A stretch of 64,000 bases of DNA from Sphingobacteriaceae bacterium. Its GTDB lineage: Bacteria > Bacteroidota > Bacteroidia > Sphingobacteriales > Sphingobacteriaceae. The stretch is taken from positions 124,001-188,000 of the forward strand of contig CAHJWG010000004.1 in assembly GCA_903642215.1 (NCBI GenBank), written 5' to 3'. The position numbers were made by a program, and so were the translations under genes. The notes under the pieces are model-generated. The model did no database searches. It was not told where the DNA came from and saw only the letters and a list, made by a program, of their open reading frames with translations. Positions 24,419 to 33,289 of the stretch are shown here, piece by piece (the stretch's first letter is position 1; each line of letters starts with the position of its first letter).

Positions 24419-26881
24419 ATGCAGCAAAACCCGCAGCTCGACCTCGCCAACAACTTTGTACAGCATACCAACCGTAATATTTTTTTGACGGGAAAAGCCG
24501 GAACGGGGAAAACTACTTTCCTGCATCAGCTTAAAAAAACCTCGCATAAACGGATGGCGGTTGTGGCACCAACGGGTGTGGCGGCCATTAATGCGGGCGG
24601 CGTTACGATCCATTCGCTGTTCCAGCTTGCGTTCGGCCCGTATCTGCCCGGACAGGAAAATTCTCAGCAAAAAAAGCAGTTTAACCGCGAGAAAATTAAT
24701 CTTTTAAAAGGGTTGGATTTATTGGTGATCGACGAAATAAGCATGGTCCGCGCTGATGTTTTGGATGCGATGGATGATGTTTTACGCCGTTACCGAAACC
24801 GTTCGCTGCCTTTCGGCGGCGTACAATTGCTGATGATCGGCGATTTGCACCAGCTTTCACCGGTTGTAAAATCCGAAGAATGGGCTTTGCTAAAACCGCA
24901 TTACGAAACGATGTATTTTTTTAGCAGCCGCGCTTTACAGCAAACGCAGCTTGTAAATATCGAATTGAAACATATTTACCGGCAGGCCGATACTTCTTTT
25001 ATCAACCTTTTAAATTGCATCCGCGAAAACCGGATCAGTCCGCAGGATTTAAGTGATTTAAATCAGCGTTACATCCCGGGTTTTAAATCGCAGGAAGGCT
25101 ACATCACGCTAACCACGCACAACCAAAAAGCGCAGGATTTAAACGTTACTAAACTGGCTGAAATTAAAACACCTGTACATCAGTTTAAAGCGATTATCCA
25201 GGGCGAATTTCCGGAATATGCTTATCCGACTGTTCCTGAACTGGAGTTAAAAGCCGGTGCCCAGGTAATGTTTGTAAAGAACGACAACTCGCGCGATAAG
25301 CTTTTTTACAACGGTAAAATCGGGAAGGTAACACGTGTGGAACAGGAAACCGTTTTTGTAAAATGTCCCGGCGATCTCTATGAAATTGAAGTTATTCCGC
25401 TGGTTTGGCAAAATATCAAATACACCTTAAACACAGCTACAAAAATTGTTGAAGAAACAATTATCGGCAGTTTTACGCAATATCCGTTGCGGCTGGCTTG
25501 GGCCATCACCATCCATAAAAGCCAGGGCTTAACATTTGAAAGAGCTGTGATCGATGCAGAAAAATCTTTTACGCACGGCCAGGTTTATGTTGCTTTAAGT
25601 AGATGTAAAACGCTGGAAGGCATGGTTTTAAGTTCGCCGCTAACGCTGAACAGTGTAATTACAGATCGTACAATTTCTGCTTATACCATCGAAAGCGAAC
25701 GTAATGAGCCAACAGAAAATGTTTTAACGGAAGCCAAAAAAGCTTTTCAGGAGGCGTTGCTGCGCGAGCTGTTTGATTTTTTGCCGGTTAAAATCAGCTT
25801 TTTTAATCTGCTTAAACCGGCAGAGGAAAACGACCATGCCTTAGCCGGAAGTTTCGCACAAACTTTACATGAAATAAAAGCTGCTGCCGAAAAAGACGTT
25901 TACACCATTGCTGATAAATTTCAATCAACATTAAATAACCTGTTGCAGCAGCCAACGCTGCCCGAAAATAATGAAGCTTTGCAGGATCGCGTTAAAAAAG
26001 CAAGCGTTTATTTTACAGCTAAAATAGAAGAGATGCTTCTTTTACCGATACAAAATCTGGCAGTGGTAACGGATAATAAAAGCATTGGCAAAACGGTGCA
26101 AGGCGCATTATCAGGTTTAAAAGAAGCCATTGCGGTAAAATACAGTTCGGTTAAACTGACTGCTCAGGAAGGTTTCAATTCTTTAAATTATCTGCAAAAT
26201 AAGGCCAACGCAAATATTGATTTTAATATTGCTGCCGAAAAAGCCACTTCTTCTGTGCAAAATGCCTTGCCAGCTGCCGTAACCAATGTGCCGCACCCGG
26301 ATTTGTACAACGCTTTGCGTAACTGGCGGAATCAGTTGGCAGAATCAAAAGGAGTTCCTGCTTATCAGATATTTCCGCAGAAAGTGTTGAACGACTTGGT
26401 TGATTTTTTACCTTCAACTTTTACCGAGCTGGAAAAAATAAAGGGAATCGGTTCTGCAAAAGTGCGGCAATACGGCGAAGCGATTATCAATCATATTAAT
26501 ACTTACTGTGTTGATAAACAGATAGAAAAGCCCTCAGTTGAGCTGCAACTCCCGCAGGAAAAAGTAAAATCGGATACCAAACAAGTTTCTTTTGATCTGT
26601 TTAAATCCGGAAGAAAAATTATAGAAATTGCTACCGAAAGAAGCCTGACGGAAAACACAATTGAAGGCCATTTATTGTATTTTGTTAGTTTGGGAGAACT
26701 GGAAATCAGGCAAATTTTTTCGGAAGAAACAGTCGCAAAAATCAGTGATTATCTCAGCAAAAATCAACCGGAAAACTTAACGGAAGCTAAAAATGCTTTA
26801 GGTGATGGTGTTTCTTACAGTGCAATCCGTGCTGTTTTTAAGCACTTAGATTACCAGTATCCGCAAAAAGTTTCCGAGTAG
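24419..26881 (+). CDS. Pif1-like helicase with HRDC and C-terminal helix-turn-helix domains
   Basis: An SF1B DNA helicase of 820 residues. NIFLTGKAGTGKTTFL (Walker A), VVAPTGVAAINAGGVTIHSLF (motif Ia), LLVIDEISMVRADVLDAMD (Walker B) and, later, RLAWAITIHKSQGLTFERAVID with VYVALSRCKTLEGM (motifs V and VI) place it in the Pif1/RecD2 group. About residues 620-700 form an HRDC domain (ALRNWRNQLAESKGVPAYQIFPQ ... KIKGIGSAKVRQYG). The end (ERSLTENTIEGHL) is an RQC-like winged HTH. This architecture recurs in Bacteroidota. It ends back to back with the convergent polymerase gene, with no bases between. Motif copies lie inside at 24989-25005 and 26032-26048. Confidence 0.9.
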   Translation: MQQNPQLDLANNFVQHTNRNIFLTGKAGTGKTTFLHQLKKTSHKRMAVVAPTGVAAINAGGVTIHSLFQLAFGPYLPGQENSQQKKQFNREKINLLKGLDLLVIDEISMVRADVLDAMDDVLRRYRNRSLPFGGVQLLMIGDLHQLSPVVKSEEWALLKPHYETMYFFSSRALQQTQLVNIELKHIYRQADTSFINLLNCIRENRISPQDLSDLNQRYIPGFKSQEGYITLTTHNQKAQDLNVTKLAEIKTPVHQFKAIIQGEFPEYAYPTVPELELKAGAQVMFVKNDNSRDKLFYNGKIGKVTRVEQETVFVKCPGDLYEIEVIPLVWQNIKYTLNTATKIVEETIIGSFTQYPLRLAWAITIHKSQGLTFERAVIDAEKSFTHGQVYVALSRCKTLEGMVLSSPLTLNSVITDRTISAYTIESERNEPTENVLTEAKKAFQEALLRELFDFLPVKISFFNLLKPAEENDHALAGSFAQTLHEIKAAAEKDVYTIADKFQSTLNNLLQQPTLPENNEALQDRVKKASVYFTAKIEEMLLLPIQNLAVVTDNKSIGKTVQGALSGLKEAIAVKYSSVKLTAQEGFNSLNYLQNKANANIDFNIAAEKATSSVQNALPAAVTNVPHPDLYNALRNWRNQLAESKGVPAYQIFPQKVLNDLVDFLPSTFTELEKIKGIGSAKVRQYGEAIINHINTYCVDKQIEKPSVELQLPQEKVKSDTKQVSFDLFKSGRKIIEIATERSLTENTIEGHLLYFVSLGELEIRQIFSEETVAKISDYLSKNQPENLTEAKNALGDGVSYSAIRAVFKHLDYQYPQKVSE

Positions 26882-28168
26882 TTATTCTGCCGAAAGATAA
26901 TCCAGATCGGTCAAATCCTTTACACAGCCAAAACCGATTACATCTGCCACAACTTTGCCTTCGGTAACTTCTACGGCGCGTTTTAGTTTATCGGCACCAA
27001 ATTTCTGCTGGATGGCATACATCGTTTTGCGCGCCGTTTCGCCGCGGTTTACATCTTCAAACAAGCTGTACAACATTTTACCGTTATTTACAAAATCAGT
27101 CACCATTACGCGTAAACCGCTGATTTTATCATTAAAAACCGGTGCTGCCTGCGAGGTTTCTTCAAAACGGGAAATCCTTTTTTTAATCATCCGCATCAAA
27201 CTAATCGCATCCTGGATGGGCGTGCTGATGGAAAAACCGTCTTCCCAACGGCTTTCATCTACATATTTTACGGTGAAAGCAACGTTTTTACAGTAAAAAT
27301 GATGGTGAACCATCCGCCGCTCTAGCGTGGTGCAAAGCGTTAAAAACAGTTGTTCAATATATTCGGGGTTGCTTCTTTTATCGGCAGAAATTTGTCGCAT
27401 CGCCTGCATGCCTTTGTAATCCGTAACGGCCATACCGGTTTCGATAAAATTGAGGCGGTAATGCCAGTAAACACCTTCAATACTTTTAAAAACTGCTTTC
27501 AGCCTGTCGGGCGGCGTGTAGCGCATTTGCAGCGGCGTTATAATGCCGGCGCGCTCCAGCCGGTAAGCCATATTTTTGCCGATTCCGGGTAAATCGCCAA
27601 GTGTTAGCGGAGCTAATTTGGCATCAATATTTTGTGTGGTGATGATTTGCAGGCCATCAAAACCGCCGATATCCGAACCTAATTTTGCCAGGAAAGCGTT
27701 CGGCGCAATGCCGATAGAACACGTAAGCCAATCACCGACTTCCTGCTTAATTTCCTCCTTAATTTTTTTGGCGATAAAAACAGTATCCGGATAAACCATT
27801 TTGTAATTGGTAAGATTAACGATGGCTTCATCAATACTTTTCGGAATTACTTCCGGGCAATATCGCTTTAAAACGTTGATAATTTTGGTGTGAAACTGCC
27901 GGTAACGCTCCGGATGGCTTTCTACCGGAATCAGTTCCGGACAGATTTTGATGGCTTCATTTAAACGCATCCCGGTTTTTACGCCCATCTTTTTCGCTTC
28001 CACAGAAAGCGCAATCGCGAAACCATATTTGCCCGTATAAACGCAAACGGCAACCGGCCGGCCGCGCAGCCAGTAATTATCCTGCTGCTCGCAACGGGCA
28101 AAAAAGCTGTTCATATCAACAAAAAGTACGCGTGGTTCGGTTTGTATTTTAATGGAATTCTGATTCAT
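26882..28168 (-). CDS. Y-family DNA polymerase (DinB/UmuC type)
   Basis: A translesion polymerase of 428 residues. The start MNQNSIKIQTEPRVLFVDMNSFFARCEQQ gives the catalytic DMNSFFA motif. PKSIDEAIVNL holds the SxDE motif, CSIGIAPNAFLAKLGSD the DNA-binding fingers, and LPGIGKNMAYRL the helix-hairpin-helix. It has a full palm and little-finger layout. DMNSFFARCEQQ and the SIDEA context fit both Pol IV and UmuC; no LexA-cleavage partner (UmuD) is adjacent. ATG 28168 is chosen; the frame runs to TTG 28204. A motif copy lies at 27369-27384. Confidence 0.92.
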   Translation of the reverse strand: MNQNSIKIQTEPRVLFVDMNSFFARCEQQDNYWLRGRPVAVCVYTGKYGFAIALSVEAKKMGVKTGMRLNEAIKICPELIPVESHPERYRQFHTKIINVLKRYCPEVIPKSIDEAIVNLTNYKMVYPDTVFIAKKIKEEIKQEVGDWLTCSIGIAPNAFLAKLGSDIGGFDGLQIITTQNIDAKLAPLTLGDLPGIGKNMAYRLERAGIITPLQMRYTPPDRLKAVFKSIEGVYWHYRLNFIETGMAVTDYKGMQAMRQISADKRSNPEYIEQLFLTLCTTLERRMVHHHFYCKNVAFTVKYVDESRWEDGFSISTPIQDAISLMRMIKKRISRFEETSQAAPVFNDKISGLRVMVTDFVNNGKMLYSLFEDVNRGETARKTMYAIQQKFGADKLKRAVEVTEGKVVADVIGFGCVKDLTDLDYLSAE

Positions 28169-28242
28169 AATCCTCAAAAATGCTAAAAAAATTAGTAAAA
28201 ACAAGTAATGTGGGAAAGTTTATTTAAAAAGAATTATCGAAA

Positions 28243-28260
28243 CCATGCTTCTTTTATCGG
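28243..28260 (-). repeat. Dispersed motif copy upstream of the oxidoreductase gene
   Basis: The minus strand reads CCGATAAAAGAAGCATGG, full consensus, in the divergent spacer 28169-28300. Confidence 0.75.
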
Positions 28261-28300
28261 GTAAAAATCCGTTGTTTAAATTCGGTTTAGAATTAAGAAA

Positions 28301-29215
28301 ATGATTAAAATAGGAATTATTGGTTTGGGCGATATTGCCGCAAAAGCATATTTGCCGGTTTTGAGCAGCAAGGCCGGTTTCGAGTTTCATTTATGTTCGC
28401 GGAACGAAAACCGTTTGCAGGAAATGGGCGCAAAATATCGGTTAACCCATCTTCATCATCATTTACAAAGTTTGATCGAAAGCAAAATTGAAGCTGCTTT
28501 TGTAAACGCCGCAACCGAAGCTCATTTTGAAATTGTAAAGCAACTTTTAGAAGCCAATATTTCGGTTTTTGTAGATAAGCCGATTTCGATGATTTATGCT
28601 GAATCCAAGCAATTGGTGGAACTGGCCGAACAGCGTAATTTGTTGCTGATGGTTGGTTTTAACCGAAGATATGCGCCTGTTTATCAGCAATTGAAATTGG
28701 ATGATCCAACTTTAATCATTATGCAAAAAAACCGTAAAGCTTTGCCTGATTTTACGCGGCGTTTTGTGGTGGAAGATTTTATACATGTGGTTGATACTTT
28801 GCGTTATCTTTTTCCGTATCCGATAGAAAATTTGATAGTAAACGGTATTAAAAAAGGTGTAATCTTGCATCAGTTAGTTGTGCAACTTGTATCCAAATCC
28901 GGCGAAGTTGCGATTGGGATTATGAACCGAGATACAGCAACCACAGAAGAAAAACTGGAAGTGATGACGGCCACGCAAAAGAAAACTGTTTACAATGTTT
29001 CTGATTTGGAATCCGAAGAAAATCGGAACATCATCCAAGTTGGCGGCAACGATTGGGAATCAACTTTGCATAAAAGAGGTTTTGAGCAAATGATTGATGA
29101 TTTTTTACAAGCGGTTGTTAATAAAACTTCAACCCAAACTTCGGCACGCGATGCTTTGTTTACGCATGAAATTTGCGAACGGATTGTAGAAAAATTGGAA
29201 GGGAAGAAAGAGTAA
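28301..29215 (+). CDS. Gfo/Idh/MocA family oxidoreductase
   Basis: A 304-residue NAD(P)-dependent enzyme. The N-terminal Rossmann fold starts IKIGIIGLGDIAAKAYLPVL (G-x-G-x-x-A). The family EKP-type catalytic motif appears as FVDKPISMIYAESKQLVELAE. GFNRRYAPVY follows. The substrate cannot be read from sequence; sugars and inositols are usual. It is short for the family, and its C-terminal domain is compact. It is followed after 60 bases by the NUDIX gene on the same strand. Confidence 0.88.
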   Translation: MIKIGIIGLGDIAAKAYLPVLSSKAGFEFHLCSRNENRLQEMGAKYRLTHLHHHLQSLIESKIEAAFVNAATEAHFEIVKQLLEANISVFVDKPISMIYAESKQLVELAEQRNLLLMVGFNRRYAPVYQQLKLDDPTLIIMQKNRKALPDFTRRFVVEDFIHVVDTLRYLFPYPIENLIVNGIKKGVILHQLVVQLVSKSGEVAIGIMNRDTATTEEKLEVMTATQKKTVYNVSDLESEENRNIIQVGGNDWESTLHKRGFEQMIDDFLQAVVNKTSTQTSARDALFTHEICERIVEKLEGKKE

Positions 29216-29257
29216 GCTGATTTTTGTTTTCACGAAACCTCAACGTGCAGATTTTGT

Positions 29258-29275
29258 TGCCATAAAAACAGCATC
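29258..29275 (+). repeat. Dispersed motif copy, AC variant, abutting a start codon
   Basis: TGCCATAAAAACAGCATC ends directly before the ATG of the NUDIX gene (29276), so it occupies the place of the ribosome binding site. Confidence 0.7.
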
Positions 29276-29851
29276 ATGTCAACGATCAAAATCATCAATA
29301 AAAAAACTCTTGGCCCGAGTAAATATAAACTCGAAAACGTAACGTATGAGATGCAGGGAAACGACGGAAAACCTGTGCAAAAAGAGTGCGAGATTTACCA
29401 CCGTCCGTCCGGCGCAGCAATATTGTTGTATGACCCGGAAAGAAAAAAGTTACTGCTGACCAAGCAAATGCGTTTGCCCACTTATTTTAACGGAAACGAA
29501 TCCGGCGATTTAATAGAAGTTTGTGCCGGCTTAACGGATGAAGGCGAAACCGTAGAAGAAGGTGCGATCCGGGAAGTTAAAGAAGAGCTGGGTTTCCGGG
29601 TTCAAATGCTAAAAAAGATCGGATCGGTTTACCTTTCTCCGGGCGCAGATATTGAGCTTTCACATTTATTTGTGGCAGAATATCACCCAGATATGAAAGT
29701 TGCACAAGGCGGTGGTTTGGAAAAAGAAGCTGAAAATATCACCATTTTAGAATTGGATTATGAGGAAGTTTTACAACAGCTAAAACAAGGTGAATTCCAA
29801 GATGCCAAGACGTTGATTTTGCTGCAACACTTTTTTATGAATGTGAAATAA
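29276..29851 (+). CDS. nudK: GDP-mannose pyrophosphatase, NUDIX family
   Basis: A 191-residue NUDIX hydrolase. The NUDIX box is intact: GLTDEGETVEEGAIREVKEELGF matches G-x5-E-x7-R-E-U-x-E-E-x-G-U. The preceding SGAAILLYDPERKKLLLTKQMRLPTYF and the later GSVYLSPGADIELSHLFVAEY match NudK, which cleaves GDP-mannose to GMP and mannose-1-phosphate. That links it to the GDP-mannose synthase ManC at 11 kb. The start ATG is immediately preceded by a motif copy and has no visible Shine-Dalgarno sequence. Confidence 0.87.
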   Translation: MSTIKIINKKTLGPSKYKLENVTYEMQGNDGKPVQKECEIYHRPSGAAILLYDPERKKLLLTKQMRLPTYFNGNESGDLIEVCAGLTDEGETVEEGAIREVKEELGFRVQMLKKIGSVYLSPGADIELSHLFVAEYHPDMKVAQGGGLEKEAENITILELDYEEVLQQLKQGEFQDAKTLILLQHFFMNVK

Positions 29852-29887
29852 TGTAAGAGAAATTGGTTGTTTGAAACACAAATTTTA

Positions 29888-29905
29888 CCTGATAAAAGAA
29901 GTATT
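29888..29905 (+). repeat. Dispersed motif copy between convergent genes
   Basis: CCTGATAAAAGAAGTATT, full core consensus, between nudK and the holin-like gene. Confidence 0.75.
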
Positions 29906-29919
29906 CAATCTTTACAATT

Positions 29920-30270
29920 TTACCTCACCTGATGCTGCAAAGCAAAGGATAAAAAGCTGCCGTCGATAGCCAGTGCTAACGCTAAAATTAAAGCCGGGGA
30001 AAAACCTTTAATTTCAAATCCGTCAAAAAGTTTGTCCACTATTTTGATGATTACCGCGGTAACAATCAGCCTGATAAAAAAAGACAATAACCAAAGTGTA
30101 GCCAAATTTAAAGGAAAACGGATCACAGCACCGATAGTTGCGTTGAGCAAACCGATAACTAAAGCCACCAAAACCGCGGTGCCGAAATTGCGGATCAGGA
30201 TGGTTGGTAAAAAATGAGACAGTAACAAAATCATGCCGGCATTAACCAATAATTCGATAATAAAGTGCAT
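29920..30270 (-). CDS. Phage holin family IV-like small membrane protein
   Basis: A 116-residue, very hydrophobic protein with about four transmembrane segments and the conserved pattern IIGLLNATIGAVIRFPLNLATLW, typical of the 4-TMS 'phage holin family protein' group. Despite the name, these are widespread chromosomal proteins of unknown role, and nothing phage-related is nearby. ATG at 30268-30270 starts MHFIIELLVNAG. It stands alone, convergent with nudK. Confidence 0.82.
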   Translation of the reverse strand: MHFIIELLVNAGMILLLSHFLPTILIRNFGTAVLVALVIGLLNATIGAVIRFPLNLATLWLLSFFIRLIVTAVIIKIVDKLFDGFEIKGFSPALILALALAIDGSFLSFALQHQVR

Positions 30271-30390
30271 CGTAAATTTTTTAAATTGGATATTTCAACT
30301 TTAGAAATATAATTACATTTTGAACAGCTTCGGCAAGAAAATTTTTACAAAAAAAGCCAAAAATTATTTTTTCGGCTTTCAACTTTTTAG

Positions 30391-30407
30391 CTGGTAAAAG
30401 AAGCATG
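30391..30407 (+). repeat. Dispersed motif copy after the sigma-54 regulator gene
   Basis: CTGGTAAAAGAAGCATG, full consensus, 9 bases beyond the stop codon of the minus-strand response regulator. Confidence 0.75.
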
Positions 30408-30415
30408 GACATTTA

Positions 30416-31795
30416 CTAATTTTCGCCGCGCTTTAAACCAAACTTTTCAATTTTACTGTACAAGTGGCTGCGCTGTATATCAATATCATCGGCTGTTTTA
30501 GATACATTCCAGCCATTTTTTTCGAGCTTAAATTTGATGTATTCGCGTTCGGCGAAATCCTTGTATTCCTGGAAACTTTTAAAGTTATCAAAGTCTGGTG
30601 CATGTCCGTTCTGCTGATTTTCTACAGTAACCGGAGCAGATGGGTTGGCGAAAGCTTTTACATCGGCATCGGTAATGGTTTTATCACTTAAAATAATTAA
30701 ACGCTCGATCATATTGCGCAGTTCGCGGATATTACCCGTCCACGGCAACGCTTTTAAAGCTTCCGTTCCGGCTTCGGATATTTTTTTTACGGGCATACCA
30801 TATTCCATACAAATTTCCTCTAGAAAGTTTTTGGTGAGGAGCGGGATATCGTCCCGGCGATCAATCAGCGGCGGCACATGGATCAGGATTACGCTTAAAC
30901 GATGGTACAAATCCATCCGGAAATTGCCGGCTTCTATTTCTTTCAGCAAATCTTTGTTGGTTGCGGCAATCACGCGTACATCAACATCGATCTCCTTTTC
31001 GCCGCCCACACGGCTGATTTTATTTTCCTGCAAGGCACGCAGCACTTTTGCCTGTGCAGAAAGGCTCATATCGCCAATTTCATCCAAAAAAAGTGTACCG
31101 CCGCTGGCAGATTCAAACTTGCCGATCCGTTGTTTTACTGCGGAAGTGAAAGAACCTTTTTCGTGGCCGAATAATTCACTTTCAATCAGTTCGGAAGGAA
31201 TTGCTGCACAGTTTACTTCAATTAAAGAAGAGCCGGCACGATTAGATTTTTCGTGCAGCCATCTGGCAACCAGTTCTTTACCGCTGCCGTTTGCGCCGGT
31301 AACCAATACACGGGCTTCGGTTGGTGCAACGCGGTCGATAGTTTCCTTAATCTTACCGATTGCCTGGGATTCGCCTAAAATTTCACGTGTTTTAGAAACC
31401 CTTTTCTTTAAAACTTTGGTTTCGATAACTAAAGAACCGCGATCCAAAGCGTTGCGGACGGTGATGAGCAAACGGTTTAAATCCGGTGGTTTGCTAATAA
31501 AATCAAAGGCTCCTTTTCTGCTGGCTTCTATAGCGGTTTCTACCGTGCCGTGGCCGGAAATCATGATAAAAGGAAGATCGGGTTTAAAGGCTAAACCTTC
31601 GGTAAGCACTTCCAAACCGTCCATCCGGTTCATTTTGATATCGCACAGAACAAGGTTATAATCGTTTTTTTTAATCAGATTGAGCCCTTCAACTCCGTTA
31701 TCCACATCATCAACCTGATAATCTTCGTACTCTAAAATTTCCCGCAGGGTACTTCTTATGGCACGTTCATCATCTATAATCAGAATTTTAGACAT
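30416..31795 (-). CDS. Sigma-54-dependent response regulator (NtrC family)
   Basis: A 459-residue transcription activator. The REC domain (1-120) has ILIIDDERAIRSTLRE, phosphoacceptor VLCDIKMNRMDGLE and the Lys of FISKPPDL. The AAA+ domain (about 140-370) has Walker A VTGANGSGKELVARWLHE and Walker B LFLDEIGDMSLSAQAKVLR. The sigma-54 contact loop reads GSFTSA instead of the classical GAFTGA; the central Phe-Thr is kept. The C-terminus ends in a Fis-type HTH (NVSKTADDIDIQRSHLYSKIEKFGL). No sensor kinase is adjacent, so the partner and signal are unknown. Confidence 0.92.
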   Translation of the reverse strand: MSKILIIDDERAIRSTLREILEYEDYQVDDVDNGVEGLNLIKKNDYNLVLCDIKMNRMDGLEVLTEGLAFKPDLPFIMISGHGTVETAIEASRKGAFDFISKPPDLNRLLITVRNALDRGSLVIETKVLKKRVSKTREILGESQAIGKIKETIDRVAPTEARVLVTGANGSGKELVARWLHEKSNRAGSSLIEVNCAAIPSELIESELFGHEKGSFTSAVKQRIGKFESASGGTLFLDEIGDMSLSAQAKVLRALQENKISRVGGEKEIDVDVRVIAATNKDLLKEIEAGNFRMDLYHRLSVILIHVPPLIDRRDDIPLLTKNFLEEICMEYGMPVKKISEAGTEALKALPWTGNIRELRNMIERLIILSDKTITDADVKAFANPSAPVTVENQQNGHAPDFDNFKSFQEYKDFAEREYIKFKLEKNGWNVSKTADDIDIQRSHLYSKIEKFGLKRGEN

Positions 31796-31806
31796 TAATT
31801 TTTATT

Positions 31807-31822
31807 GCTTAAAAGGAGTATG
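31807..31822 (+). repeat. Dispersed motif variant in a promoter region
   Basis: GCTTAAAAGGAGTATG has GG instead of GA in the variable centre. It lies between the response regulator start and its probable -7 box. Confidence 0.5.
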
Positions 31823-31834
31823 TGAATTTGGGTG

Positions 31835-31842
31835 CTAAGATA
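31835..31842 (-). promoter_or_regulatory. Probable -7 box TATCTTAG for the response regulator
   Basis: One mismatch to TAnnTTTG on the minus strand, followed by CACC, 39 bases upstream of the start codon. Confidence 0.35.
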
Positions 31843-31852
31843 GAAGTTTTGT

Positions 31853-31896
31853 TAATTAAAAAGACAAACCCCCCGCCGGTTACGGCAAAGGGTTTG
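31853..31896 (-). terminator. rnpB terminator
   Basis: On the minus strand, CAAACCC pairs with GGGTTTG around an inner GCCG/CGGC stem, and the hairpin is followed by TCTTTTT. It lies 14 bases past the RNase P RNA 3' end. Confidence 0.7.
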
Positions 31897-31910
31897 ATGT
31901 AAAAATCCGG

Positions 31911-32298
31911 ATAGCAAACCTGTAAGCCGGGTTCTGTGCCCGGTTGCCCGGGTTTCTGCCATTTATCTGGGATGATGGTCGCCCGTCACCTCAATCAGCC
32001 TACCCGTTCCGGTGTTGCGTAAGCAACGAAAGCGGGCCGCTTTCTATTGATTACCGGAACCTATTTGGCCTTTCAGCTCCTGAGGTTTACCGCAAGGCAT
32101 GTTGCCATACCAAGCCGTGCGCTCTTACCACACGTTTTCACCCTTACCGGCATTGCTGGCGGCGGTTTATTTTCTGTGGCACTTGCTGTCGCCCATCCGG
32201 AAATGGCGCCTTCCCGTTAGGAAGCAGGATGCCCTGTGCTGCCCGGACTTTCCTCCCCAAAACTAAAAAAGCTTTAGAGCGGCAGAACGTTTTGCTGT
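31911..32298 (-). ncRNA. rnpB: RNase P RNA, bacterial class A
   Basis: The catalytic RNA that trims tRNA 5' leaders. On the minus strand the 5' part has the universal GAGGAAAGTCCGGGC core (P3/P4 region) followed by ACAGGGC. The 3' part has ACAGAACCCGGCTTACAGG, the other universally conserved strand. The outer P1 helix is visible as AGCAAA near 32296 pairing with TTTGCT near 31913. This gives a length near 390 bases, typical for the class. Ends are set from the P1 pairing and may be off by a few bases. ORFs across this stretch are spurious. Confidence 0.93.
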
Positions 32299-32313
32299 AG
32301 GGCGAAGATAGGA

Positions 32314-32398
32314 AATAGCTTTTAGCTGTTAGCAATCAGCTTTCGGTTAAATGCGCTTGTAATAGCTGACTGCTGAAAGCTGATTGCTGACAGCTTTC
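32314..32398. repeat. Palindromic repeat next to rnpB
   Basis: An arm at about 32319-32345 (AGCAATCAGCTTTC core) is inverted at about 32374-32398 (GAAAGCTGATTGCT core). It lies between the rnpB 5' end and the DUF4142 gene. It is another REP-like family, different from those at 4.2 and 18 kb. Confidence 0.6.
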
Positions 32399-32452
32399 CT
32401 CAAACAAATCAATTTTAACGTAGTTATAGGTTTAAAATCAGCTTATATGATC

Positions 32453-33052
32453 ATGAAAAAATATAACCATTATTTATTAATTGCAGCTTCGTTATTGGTG
32501 ATTTCTTGCGGACAAAGTGATGCTAAAAAGGAAGCGGCACAAAAGGAAGAGCTGGCAGATACGGTAAAAACTACGGATGTACTGCAAATTGATACCAAAG
32601 ATGCCAGTTTTGTTAACAATGCGGGCCAGGGTGGTTTGCTGGAAGTGCAGTTAAGCCAATTGGCGAAACGTAATGCACTGAATGTGAACGTAAAAAATTA
32701 TGCCGCCATGATGGTTACTGATCACGGAGTGATAAATAATGACTTGAAAAAACTGGCCGAAGGTAAGAAAATGGGCATTCCTACAGCTTTGGGAAAAGAA
32801 CTGCAGGACCGTGTAGATTCATTAAGTTTATTAAGCAGTGCCGGATTTGATTTGAAATTTATGGAAGTGATGGTTGCCGCGCATAAAAAAGATGTTTCGG
32901 ATTTTGAAAAAGCGACTACAACTTTAAAAGATCAGGATTTAAAGGCTTTCGCGGTTAAAAATCTTCCAACCTTGAAAAAGCATTTAACAGAAGCAGAAAC
33001 TTTAAATGCTACAATTAACAAAAAGAATACAGCTAATAATAATAAAATGTAA
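32453..33052 (+). CDS. DUF4142 lipoprotein
   Basis: A 199-residue protein with lipoprotein signal MKKYNHYLLIAASLLVISCG (lipobox VISC). The mature part is a four-helix DUF4142 domain: DASFVNNAGQGGLLEVQLSQLA, then YAAMMVTDHGVINNDLKKLA and FMEVMVAAHKKDVSDFEKAT, a ferritin-like fold related to DUF305. Its function is not established; the family is common in periplasm-directed stress clusters. ATG 32453 or ATG 32447 can start it, differing by two residues. A strong terminator follows. Confidence 0.88.
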   Translation: MKKYNHYLLIAASLLVISCGQSDAKKEAAQKEELADTVKTTDVLQIDTKDASFVNNAGQGGLLEVQLSQLAKRNALNVNVKNYAAMMVTDHGVINNDLKKLAEGKKMGIPTALGKELQDRVDSLSLLSSAGFDLKFMEVMVAAHKKDVSDFEKATTTLKDQDLKAFAVKNLPTLKKHLTEAETLNATINKKNTANNNKM

Positions 33053-33074
33053 ACCGTTTTTAAGTTCATTACAA

Positions 33075-33132
33075 AAGCCGGATTTTCCTCCAAACATCTT
33101 TTTGTTTTAAGGGAAATCCGGCTTCTTTTTTT
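33075..33132 (+). terminator. Terminator after the DUF4142 gene
   Basis: AAGCCGGATTTTCC (from 33075) pairs with GGGAAATCCGGCTT (to 33124), followed by CTTTTTTT. Confidence 0.8.
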
Positions 33133-33184
33133 AAATTTATTTTAGGAATGAAGCAGGAAGAAAATCAGCTTAAAAAAAACTGAT

Positions 33185-33202
33185 CCATACTGTTTTTACC
33201 GA
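33185..33202 (-). repeat. Dispersed motif copy, AC variant
   Basis: The minus strand reads TCGGTAAAAACAGTATGG. It lies in the spacer upstream of the sedolisin gene. Confidence 0.7.
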
Positions 33203-33289
33203 CAAAAAACTCAAGCAGAAAAAATAAATTACTAATTTTTTTAGTAAAATTGTATATTTTATAGTTACATTTAGCAAAAAATTATCAGC

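Noticed and set aside
24386..24670. 94-residue ORF antisense to the helicase start
   Set aside because: It covers the Walker A region of the helicase in reverse; no independent support.
29920..30270. Phage holin indicating a prophage
   Set aside because: No other phage gene is nearby; this family is common on Bacteroidota chromosomes.
30645..31661. 338-residue ORF antisense to the response regulator
   Set aside because: It is a shadow of the well-supported NtrC-family gene; the Ser/Arg/Ile-rich composition matches reverse reading of that frame.
31944..32300. 118-residue ORF across the RNase P RNA
   Set aside because: The conserved GAGGAAAGTCCGGGC and 3' core show this is a structural RNA gene on the minus strand.
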